This document shows positions 6,299 to 11,756 of a DNA stretch of 11,756 nt, in pieces. The number at the start of each line of letters is the position of its first letter. The stretch's first letter is position 1. The stretch spans positions 1,007,501 to 1,019,256 of the forward strand of contig NZ_QBKS01000002.1 of the NCBI RefSeq assembly GCF_003054285.1, given 5' to 3'. The notes below the pieces were generated by a model. It saw only the letters and a list, made by a program, of their open reading frames with translations, searched no databases and was not told where the DNA came from. The position numbers were made by a program, and so were the translations under genes. The stretch comes from Litoreibacter ponti (GTDB lineage: Bacteria; Pseudomonadota; Alphaproteobacteria; Rhodobacterales; Rhodobacteraceae).

Positions 6299-8914
6299 TC
6301 AGTGGACGACCGCGTCTTCTGGGGGCTGACGGTTGGATGCCGACACCCGGTCACCAACCAAAAGCCCATCAGCGCCCGCACTGATCGTGACCACGTCCCC
6401 GTCGCTCACATCGCCGGCCAAGATCATCTCGGCCAGTTGATCCTGCAAGGCTCGCTGGATCACGCGCTTCAACGGACGCGCGCCGAAGACCGGATCGTAG
6501 CCCTCGTCAGCGAGCCATGTCTTGGCGGCGTCATTGAGCTCCAGCTTGATCTTGCGACCCGCCAAACGCTTCTCAAGCCGCGCCAGCTGGATCTCGACGA
6601 TCCCGGCCATGTCGTCGCGGGCGAGCCGATCGAAGATGATCGTCTCATCCAGACGGTTCAGGAATTCGGGCCGGAAATGCGCCCGAACGGCGTCCATCAC
6701 ATCGCGCTTGGCCTCAGACGCATCAGCGCCTTCCGGAAGCTGAGACAGAGCCTGCGCCCCAAGGTTCGACGTCAGGATGATCAGCGTCTGCTTGAAGTCG
6801 ACCGTGCGGCCCTGACCGTCAGTCAGCACACCATCGTCGAGCACCTGCAGCAGCACGTTGAACACATCCGGATGCGCCTTCTCGACCTCGTCGAACAGGA
6901 CAACCTGGTACGGTCTGCGACGCACGGCCTCGGTGAGAACGCCGCCTTCGTCGTAGCCCACGTAGCCCGGAGGTGCGCCGATCAGACGCGCCACCGCGTG
7001 CTTTTCCATGAACTCCGACATGTCGATACGTACCATTGCGCTGTCGTCGTCGAACAGGAACTCGGCCACGGCTTTTGTCAGCTCGGTTTTACCCACGCCA
7101 GTTGGCCCAAGGAACAGGAACGAGCCCAGCGGACGGTTCTCGTCGTTCAGACCAGCCCTGGCACGGCGCACGGCATTGGACACGGCCCGCACCGGCCCTT
7201 GCTGCCCGATGACACGCTGGCCCAACTCTTCTTCCATGCGCAGCAGCTTCTCGCGCTCGCCCTCCAGCATTTTGGAGGTCGGGATACCGGTCCACCGCTC
7301 CACAACTGAGGCGATCTGCTCGGGGCGGACGGCCTCTTCGACCATCTGTGTCTCTTCGCGGCTCTCGGCATCGGCAAGATTTTTTTCCAGCTCCGGGATC
7401 ACGCCGTAGGACAACTCACCCGCTTTGGCGAGGTTGCCTTCACGCTTCGCGATATCCAACTCCGCGCGAGCGCGGTCGAGCTTCTCTTTCAGGTCACGCG
7501 CGCCTTCAAGCTTGTCGCGCTCTGCCTGCCAGGTTGCCGTCATCTCGCCGGATTTCTCCTGCAGATCGGCCAACTCTTTTTGAAGCGTCTCCAATCGGTC
7601 CATCGACGCGGCATCATCTTCCTTCTCAAGTGCTGCCGCCTCGATCTGCAACTGCAAAATTTGCCGATCCAAAGCGTCCAGCTCTTCGGGCTTGCTGTCG
7701 ACTTCCATGCGCAGCCGGGATGCGGCCTCGTCCATGAGGTCGATCGCCTTGTCCGGCAGGAACCGGTCCGTGATGTAGCGATGCGACAATTGAGCCGCCG
7801 CGACCAGAGCACTGTCGGAAATGCGCACACCGTGGTGCAGCTCGTACTTTTCCTTAATGCCGCGCAGTATCGAAACCGTGTCCTCTTCGGTCGGCTCCTC
7901 GACCATGACCGGCTGGAAGCGCCGGGCAAGGGCCGCGTCTTTCTCGACATGCTTGCGGTATTCGTCCAGCGTCGTGGCGCCCACACAATGTAGCTCGCCC
8001 CGAGCCAGCGCGGGTTTGAGTAGGTTGGACGCGTCCATCGCCCCGTCGGCCTTGCCAGCGCCGACCAGCGTGTGCATCTCGTCGATGAACAAGATGATCT
8101 CGCCAGCGGCAGAGGTCACTTCCGACAGGATCGCTTTCAGACGTTCTTCGAACTCACCACGATATTTCGCGCCCGCAACCAGCGATCCCATGTCGAGCGA
8201 CATCAGCTGCTTGTTGCGCAGGGATTCCGGCACATCGCCATCGACAATACGCAGTGCAAGCCCTTCGGCAATGGCCGTCTTACCGACGCCGGGCTCGCCT
8301 ATCAGAACCGGATTGTTCTTCGTGCGACGGCTGAGAACCTGCATCGTGCGGCGGATTTCTTCGTCGCGACCGATGATCGGGTCAATCTTGCCTTCACGCG
8401 CCGCTTCCGTCAGGTCGCGCGCATATTTTTTCAGGGCATCGTAGCCTTCTTCCGCACTCGCGCTGTCGGCGGTCCGGCCCTTGCGGATGTCATTGATCGC
8501 GGCGTTCAGCCCCTGTGCGCTCACCCCGCCCGCATCAAGCGCGTCCTTGGCAGGAGACTTCACCATCGCCAGTGCGCACAACAACCGTTCCACTGGGACG
8601 AAACTGTCACCAGCCTTCTTGGCCAGCTTCTCGGCCTCGCCCAGAACCTTGGCGGTCTGGCCGTCCATGTAGACCTGTCCGCCAGTGCCGGTGACTTTTG
8701 GCATCTTGCCCATTGCCAGATCGACGGCTTCCAGCACGCGCGTGGGCGCACCACCGGCGCGCGTGATCAGATTGGATGCGAAGCCCTGCTCGTCATCCAT
8801 CATCGCTTTCAGCAGATGTTCGGGGGCAAGGCGCTGGTGATCCTCGCGCATTGCGATTGTTTGCGCCGCCTGGATGAAGCCCCGCGCACGCTCTGTGAAT
8901 TTTTCCAAATCCAT
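6299..8914 (-). CDS. clpB: ClpB, ATP-dependent protein disaggregase
   Basis: A full-length 871-residue Hsp100 chaperone. With DnaK/DnaJ/GrpE, ClpB threads aggregated proteins through its hexamer pore in the cytosol after heat or other stress. Visible parts in order: Clp N-domain (1 to about 145); first AAA+ module with Walker A GEPGVGKT (206-213) and Walker B IILFIDEMH (273-281); the long coiled-coil middle domain (about 405-525), which marks ClpB rather than ClpA or ClpC; and second AAA+ module with Walker A GPTGVGKT (603-610), pore loop GYVG (650-653) and Walker B VVLFDEVEKAHPD (671-683). The ATG at 8912-8914 follows a GAGAGGAA ribosome site. A candidate heat-shock promoter lies about 75 bases upstream and a strong terminator follows the stop. 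No defects were seen. Confidence 0.98.
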   Translation of the reverse strand: MDLEKFTERARGFIQAAQTIAMREDHQRLAPEHLLKAMMDDEQGFASNLITRAGGAPTRVLEAVDLAMGKMPKVTGTGGQVYMDGQTAKVLGEAEKLAKKAGDSFVPVERLLCALAMVKSPAKDALDAGGVSAQGLNAAINDIRKGRTADSASAEEGYDALKKYARDLTEAAREGKIDPIIGRDEEIRRTMQVLSRRTKNNPVLIGEPGVGKTAIAEGLALRIVDGDVPESLRNKQLMSLDMGSLVAGAKYRGEFEERLKAILSEVTSAAGEIILFIDEMHTLVGAGKADGAMDASNLLKPALARGELHCVGATTLDEYRKHVEKDAALARRFQPVMVEEPTEEDTVSILRGIKEKYELHHGVRISDSALVAAAQLSHRYITDRFLPDKAIDLMDEAASRLRMEVDSKPEELDALDRQILQLQIEAAALEKEDDAASMDRLETLQKELADLQEKSGEMTATWQAERDKLEGARDLKEKLDRARAELDIAKREGNLAKAGELSYGVIPELEKNLADAESREETQMVEEAVRPEQIASVVERWTGIPTSKMLEGEREKLLRMEEELGQRVIGQQGPVRAVSNAVRRARAGLNDENRPLGSFLFLGPTGVGKTELTKAVAEFLFDDDSAMVRIDMSEFMEKHAVARLIGAPPGYVGYDEGGVLTEAVRRRPYQVVLFDEVEKAHPDVFNVLLQVLDDGVLTDGQGRTVDFKQTLIILTSNLGAQALSQLPEGADASEAKRDVMDAVRAHFRPEFLNRLDETIIFDRLARDDMAGIVEIQLARLEKRLAGRKIKLELNDAAKTWLADEGYDPVFGARPLKRVIQRALQDQLAEMILAGDVSDGDVVTISAGADGLLVGDRVSASNRQPPEDAVVH

Positions 8915-8988
8915 GGTCTCGTTCCTCTCTCAAGCGCCGGTTGTGCGGGCCCGCTATGCGGCACCCGATAGGTCCGGCCTCTCTAGGG

Positions 8989-9017
8989 ATATGGAAACTG
9001 CAACAGGCGGCCGCAAG
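8989..9017 (-). promoter_or_regulatory. Candidate sigma-32 (RpoH) heat-shock promoter of clpB
   Basis: On the minus strand CTTG (9014-9017) is followed after 19 bases by CCATAT (8989-8994), within the spacing of the sigma-32 consensus (CTTGAA ... CCCCATNT). Only the core CTTG and CCATNT elements match. Control of clpB by RpoH is well established in proteobacteria, which supports the call. The -35 element lies in the loop of the preceding gene's terminator hairpin. Confidence 0.45.
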
Positions 9018-9029
9018 ACCGCCTGTTGC
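9000..9029 (-). terminator. Hairpin after the small membrane protein gene
   Basis: GCAACAGGCGG (9000-9010) pairs perfectly with CCGCCTGTTGC (9019-9029) around an 8-base loop, 11 bases beyond the stop of the minus-strand gene at 9041. On the minus strand it is followed by AGTTTCC, a weak T-tract. Confidence 0.6.
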
Positions 9030-9040
9030 AAAAATATCGC

Positions 9041-9361
9041 TCAATTCTGAGCAGCATCGTCATTGATTTGCACCGTCGCCTCGTCGGACGCCATGCCTTG
9101 GCTGTTCGGGGCTGCGGCGGTGTCACCGGTTTGATCCGGGATCGCTCCGGTGTCGGACGCCACCATTGGCTCGCTCTCCGGCTGGTCGCCCACGGGCATG
9201 TTGCTCACCGCGGTCTCCGATACGCCTTGTACGTCATTCCCGCCGTCAAAATTCAGCAGCACCGCCAGCAAGATGACCGCCACGACACCCGCGCCGATGA
9301 TCATCCAAAAAACTGATCTGCCCGGCGCGTTGCGCTCGCCTTTGATATCCATGCTCGCCAT
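9041..9361 (-). CDS. Small single-pass membrane protein of unknown function
   Basis: The 106-residue product is not recognised. It has a short basic cytosolic N-terminus (residues 1-15, KGER...GR), one strongly hydrophobic helix (about 17-37), then a flexible acidic tail rich in Asp, Glu, Ser, Thr and Ala with no Cys, predicted to lie in the periplasm. The ATG (9359-9361) has TAGGAGA about 9 bases upstream, and the frame is bounded by a hairpin downstream. A GGAAC-N17-CGTT promoter candidate lies 36 to 61 bases before the start, suggesting stress-linked transcription. The tail composition resembles a low-complexity linker rather than a folded enzyme. It is a probable real gene because of the ribosome site, promoter candidate and terminator. 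Confidence 0.75.
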   Translation of the reverse strand: MASMDIKGERNAPGRSVFWMIIGAGVVAVILLAVLLNFDGGNDVQGVSETAVSNMPVGDQPESEPMVASDTGAIPDQTGDTAAAPNSQGMASDEATVQINDDAAQN

Positions 9362-9396
9362 GTTCGTGTCTCCTAAAATGGGTTGATTGGAAAGAG

Positions 9397-9422
9397 AACG
9401 TGGGCAGCGGCGCAGGGGTTCC
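9397..9422 (-). promoter_or_regulatory. Candidate ECF-type (EcfG-like) promoter of the small membrane protein gene
   Basis: On the minus strand GGAAC (9418-9422) and CGTT (9397-9400) are separated by exactly 17 bases, an exact match to the alphaproteobacterial general-stress (EcfG) promoter pattern. The implied transcript start near 9390 would leave a leader of about 30 bases containing the ribosome site. Whether this organism has EcfG cannot be told here. Confidence 0.5.
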
Positions 9423-9490
9423 AGCAGCTTTGGTTCTGAAACAATTCTGCAGCGGGATTCACCAAACAGTGACCGACGAGAGTTGGCGAG

Positions 9491-9516
9491 GGAACCAACG
9501 AGTCCCTACGTAAGTT
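9491..9516 (+). promoter_or_regulatory. Candidate ECF-type promoter of the small gene at 9543
   Basis: GGAAC (9491-9495) and AGTT (9513-9516) are 17 bases apart, matching the GGAAC-N17-CGTT pattern except for one base in the -10. The position gives a leader of about 20 bases with AAGGAG at 9531-9536. It faces away from the exact match at 9397-9422. Confidence 0.35.
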
Positions 9517-9542
9517 AGCAAGAAAATAATAAGGAGAGTGAT

Positions 9543-9857
9543 ATGAGCAGTTATCACACCGAGGTGCAAAACCTCAACTATAACGCCGCCAACCGCAGCT
9601 TTGAGGCGTTGGTGGTGTTCCACGAAGGCGGCGAGACCCGCAAGGTCCCTATCTCCGCCCCACTCCCCATCACAACTGAATTTGAACACGTCGCGACGGT
9701 GCTGGTCGCCCGCGCCAAAGCACGACGCGCCAAAGGCACGGCGCGCCTGACCGCGCGCGCACCTGCACTGAAGGAAGGCAAGCTGTTGCACCTCGACAAT
9801 CTCGTGCGCCAATTCAAGGACGCGATGGGCCTGAGCGATATACCCAACGCCGCTTGA
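9543..9857 (+). CDS. Small soluble protein of unknown function upstream of pyrF
   Basis: The 104-residue product is not recognised. It has no signal peptide, membrane helix or cysteine. The N-terminal half (SYHTEVQNLNYNAANRSFEA, then a VVFHEGGETRKVPIS strand pattern) looks like beta-structure. A basic helical stretch follows (about 55-75, ARAKARRAKGTARLTAR), and the C-terminus is amphipathic (LVRQFKDAMGL). The basic segment could bind nucleic acid or another acidic partner, but that is a guess. The start is well set: AAGGAG ends 6 bases before the ATG, with a promoter candidate just upstream. pyrF begins 53 bases after the stop with no terminator between, so the two are probably co-transcribed. 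Confidence 0.8.
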   Translation: MSSYHTEVQNLNYNAANRSFEALVVFHEGGETRKVPISAPLPITTEFEHVATVLVARAKARRAKGTARLTARAPALKEGKLLHLDNLVRQFKDAMGLSDIPNAA

Positions 9858-9910
9858 CGCAGGCGACACGGGCAGGCAGCTAGGGGCAAATCCATAACTG
9901 GAGAACCCCA

Positions 9911-10600
9911 ATGCCCGATGATCGATTAATTGTCGCCTTAGATGTGCCGAACGCCCTCGCCGGCCTCGATCTGGCGGGAAAGTTGGGAGCATCGGTGAAT
10001 TTCTACAAAATCGGCCTCGGCATGCTGACTGGAGGCGGATTGGCGCTTGCCAACGAGCTGAAGGACGAGCACGGCAAGCGCATTTTCCTCGACATGAAGC
10101 TTTTTGATATCGGCGCGACGATCGAGGCGGCGGTGCGCGGACTGGCGCAGTTCGACCTCGATTTCCTCACGGTCCACGGTGACCCCCATGTGGTGCGCGC
10201 TGCGATGGAAGGGGCGTCCGGCTCAAGGCTCAAAATACTTGGCGTCTCGATTTTGACGTCCCTCGACCGCGCCGATCTTGATGCAAACTGCATCAAGCCC
10301 GGCGATATCCACGACATCACGCTGGAGCGCGCCGCGAAGGCGCTAGAAGCTGGTGCCGATGGTGTTATCGCCTCTCCTCAAGAGGCCGCAAAAATCCGCG
10401 CGTTGCCGGAAGCTAAAGGCCGCTTGATCGTAACCCCCGGCGTGAGACCGACAGGCGCAGATCTGGGGGATCAAAAGCGCATCGCCACCCCTGCCCAAGC
10501 AATCACAGAAGGGGCCGACCATATCGTTGTCGGTCGTCCGATTTGGCAAGCACCGAACCCGTCCGAGGCCGCGAAAGCCATCCTCGCCGAACTTCCCTGA
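9911..10600 (+). CDS. pyrF: Orotidine 5'-phosphate decarboxylase
   Basis: PyrF catalyses the last step of de novo pyrimidine synthesis in the cytosol, converting OMP to UMP with loss of CO2. The 229-residue chain has the usual bacterial length and the TIM-barrel landmarks. D11 lies in VALDVPNA and K33 in FYKIGLGML. The catalytic Asp-Lys-x2-Asp tetrad region is FLDMKLFDIGATI (D61, K63, D66), followed by LTVHGDP (86-92). The phosphate-binding end is TPGVRPTGADLGDQKRI plus DHIVVGRPIW. The ATG has GGAG 7 bases upstream. It follows a small gene of unknown function and precedes a DUF1194 gene in the same direction. No attenuator-like leader was seen. Confidence 0.97.
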   Translation: MPDDRLIVALDVPNALAGLDLAGKLGASVNFYKIGLGMLTGGGLALANELKDEHGKRIFLDMKLFDIGATIEAAVRGLAQFDLDFLTVHGDPHVVRAAMEGASGSRLKILGVSILTSLDRADLDANCIKPGDIHDITLERAAKALEAGADGVIASPQEAAKIRALPEAKGRLIVTPGVRPTGADLGDQKRIATPAQAITEGADHIVVGRPIWQAPNPSEAAKAILAELP

Positions 10601-10603
10601 CCG

Positions 10604-10621
10604 ACTTCTCTGAAAAGAAGT
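10604..10621 (+). terminator. Weak hairpin after pyrF
   Basis: ACTTCT (10604-10609) pairs with AGAAGT (10616-10621) around a 6-base loop directly after the pyrF stop. The stem is short and A/T-rich with no T-tract, so it may have no terminating effect. Confidence 0.2.
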
Positions 10622-10660
10622 GATTGGACCCAGCCGTCCATCTTGGACAACGTGGGGCCT

Positions 10661-11461
10661 ATGTGGCGTTCCTTGGTTCTCATGGCCGCTTTCGGCCTGA
10701 TCTCTCTTGACCCCGCCCGCGCGGATCTCGTTGAGGTGGACCTTGAGCTTGCGCTGATGGTCGACGCGTCCCGCTCGATGACCGAGCGCGAGCTGGAAAT
10801 CCAACGCCGCGGCTATGCCGAGGCCTTGCGCTCGCCCCAAGTGCTGCGCGCCGTGCAATCGGGGCTGCTGCAGCGCGTGGCAATGAGCTATATCGAATGG
10901 TCCGGCACGCAGCGCGTCGTCGTAGACTGGACCCTGATCGAAACCGCAGAAGATCTGGATGCTTTCGCCTCCAAGCTGGACTGGTGGTTCGACCCCGCAT
11001 TGCGTCGCACGTCAATCTCCGAGGCGCTTTTGTTCGGCGCGAGCCAGATTGAGACAAACGATTTCGACGGTCTGCGACAGGTGATCGACATCTCTGGCGA
11101 CGGGCCAAACAATCAAGGTCGCGGCGTCGAGACGGCCCGCAACAGCGTGGTCGCGAAGGGTATCGTGATCAACGGCTTGCCCTTGATGACCGACGAGGGC
11201 CTTGGCCGCGCTTGGCATCTCGACGGGCTCGACATCTACTACCGCACTTGCGTGATTGGTGGCCCGGGGGCGTTTGTCATTCCGGTGCTTGATTGGGGCG
11301 ACTTCGCCGATGCGGTGCGCCGCAAACTGGTGCTCGAGATGGTTGGCCTAACACCCGCCGCCGCAGCGATTCCCGTTCAGGCGTTGGCCCGTGATCCAAG
11401 CGATTGCCGCATCGGCGAGAAGATCTGGGAAGAGCGCCGTCGATATTGGGACGAGCCATAG
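10661..11461 (+). CDS. Secreted DUF1194 protein with von Willebrand A-like domain
   Basis: The 266-residue product starts with a signal peptide (MWRSLVLMAAFGLISL, cleavage near ARA-DL at residues 20-22). It then enters a VWA-like fold: the metal-site motif DASRS (D35, S37, S39), T117 in RRTSIS, and D147 in ISGDGPNNQG, together a plausible MIDAS. Two further cysteines (YRTCVIGG and PSDCRIGE) could form a disulfide in the periplasm. This matches the DUF1194 family, common in alphaproteobacteria and of unknown role; VWA domains usually bind protein partners through a divalent metal. The ATG at 10661 was chosen over an in-frame TTG at 10643, as it begins the signal peptide and has a G-rich stretch upstream. 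It lies 60 bases after pyrF and may share its transcript. A clear terminator follows. Confidence 0.9.
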   Translation: MWRSLVLMAAFGLISLDPARADLVEVDLELALMVDASRSMTERELEIQRRGYAEALRSPQVLRAVQSGLLQRVAMSYIEWSGTQRVVVDWTLIETAEDLDAFASKLDWWFDPALRRTSISEALLFGASQIETNDFDGLRQVIDISGDGPNNQGRGVETARNSVVAKGIVINGLPLMTDEGLGRAWHLDGLDIYYRTCVIGGPGAFVIPVLDWGDFADAVRRKLVLEMVGLTPAAAAIPVQALARDPSDCRIGEKIWEERRRYWDEP

Positions 11462-11470
11462 ACGCAAAAA

Positions 11471-11496
11471 AGCCCCCGCCTTTTCAGGCGAGGGCT
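11471..11496. terminator. Bidirectional terminator between the DUF1194 gene and the right-edge gene
   Basis: A stem of 10 pairs with one C-A mismatch (11471-11481 with 11486-11496, loop TTTC) has A residues on its left (11466-11471, a T-tract for the minus strand) and TTCTTCT on its right. It lies between the convergent DUF1194 gene and the minus-strand gene ending at 11532. Confidence 0.75.
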
Positions 11497-11531
11497 TCTT
11501 CTGGGTCCAGGGAGAAGACCGCGGGGGGACG

Positions 11532-11756
11532 TTACTTCACGATACGCTCGGCGGCGCTGTCGTTGCTCAGTGCGAAGAAGCGCAGCACGTCGGAGGAGGC
11601 TTTCGTGGCCACGTCAGCCGTCTTGTTGACCGACCGCTCGGCGGCGCTCTCATTTGCCAGCGCGCCGTTCAGCTGGGCGGCGAAGATGTTGCCGGTGGAG
11701 GTGTCGCGGATGACGCGCTCGGCGGCGCTGTCATTGCCAAGGGCGAAATGGGCGGC
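11532..11756 (-). CDS. C-terminal part of an unrecognised repeat protein (AL-x-N-D/E-SAAER repeats)
   Basis: A minus-strand frame is open from the window edge for 74 codons and ends with TAA (11532-11534). The start lies outside. No family is recognised. The visible chain holds three copies of one motif: ALGNDSAAERVI, ALANESAAERSV and ALSNDSAAERIV, at visible residues 5, 32 and 62, so the unit is about 27-30 residues. The last copy ends the protein (ERIVK-stop). The segments between copies differ (one contains TSTGNIFAAQLNG, the other TADVATKASSDVLRF) and look helical. There are no cysteines or membrane helices in the visible part. The shared frame, the stop just after the final repeat, and the bidirectional terminator beyond support a real gene. 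It could be a helical repeat scaffold or a granule- or surface-associated protein, but the function is unknown. Confidence 0.7.
   Translation of the reverse strand, partial: AAHFALGNDSAAERVIRDTSTGNIFAAQLNGALANESAAERSVNKTADVATKASSDVLRFFALSNDSAAERIVK
11545..11732 (-). repeat. Three in-frame DNA repeats encoding the SAAER motif
   Basis: A 17-base unit (plus strand CGCTCGGCGGCGCTGTC) occurs at 11545-11561, 11635-11651 (one mismatch) and 11716-11732, at 90- and 81-base periods. Both periods are multiples of three, so the frame is kept. The repeats run on toward the window edge and more may lie beyond. Confidence 0.85.

Noticed and set aside
6302..7309. Long plus-strand open frame (335 codons) opposite clpB
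   Set aside because: It lies fully antisense to a clearly conserved ClpB coding region. Its product is not recognisable, and its openness follows from high-G+C codon bias on the other strand.
8072..8971. Plus-strand open frame (299 codons) opposite the clpB N-terminal half
   Set aside because: Antisense shadow of ClpB with no ribosome site or family motif.
11545..11732. Repeats at the right edge as a CRISPR array
   Set aside because: The repeats are only 17 bases, the periods are 81 and 90 bases, and everything stays in one reading frame encoding a protein motif.

Overview
The window looks like chromosomal DNA from a marine Rhodobacterales (Roseobacter-group) alphaproteobacterium. The basis is high G+C coding DNA, the residue-level look of the MsrP, ClpB, PyrF, fasciclin and DUF1194-type proteins, and alphaproteobacterial-style promoter candidates. 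The lineage call is inference from protein resemblance, with no database search. No rRNA, tRNA, CRISPR array, insertion sequence or phage gene was seen.

Left part (1-3239): an envelope methionine-sulfoxide repair locus. Reading leftward on the minus strand there is a tightly coupled operon: msrP (Tat-exported molybdopterin methionine sulfoxide reductase), a 69-residue MerF-like two-helix membrane protein, msrQ (heme membrane partner), and a secreted histidine-phosphatase-family protein cut by the window edge. The first three genes overlap (stop/start overlaps of 1 and 4 bases), so the MerF-like gene is embedded between the two subunit genes. Divergent from msrP is a second reductase-like gene, an MsrB-family protein with its own twin-arginine signal. 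Together these suggest a periplasmic protein-repair island.

Middle (3263-6209): a minus-strand stand-alone FMN-binding glutamate-synthase-domain protein with an N-terminal membrane anchor, a plus-strand secreted fasciclin (FAS1) protein, and a minus-strand HAD-family phosphatase. The convergent gene pairs are separated by hairpins.

Right-centre (6299-9857): clpB (minus), preceded by a candidate sigma-32-type promoter that overlaps the terminator of the next gene upstream, a small single-helix membrane protein (minus). A divergent small cytosolic protein (plus) follows. The 181-base gap between the two small genes carries two ECF-type promoter candidates (GGAAC-N17-CGTT and GGAAC-N17-AGTT), one facing each gene.

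Right (9911-11756): pyrF and a secreted von Willebrand A-type DUF1194 protein on the plus strand, possibly one operon with the small gene at 9543. A bidirectional terminator follows. The window ends in the C-terminal 74 codons of an unrecognised minus-strand protein built around three copies of an AL-x-N-(D/E)-SAAER motif.
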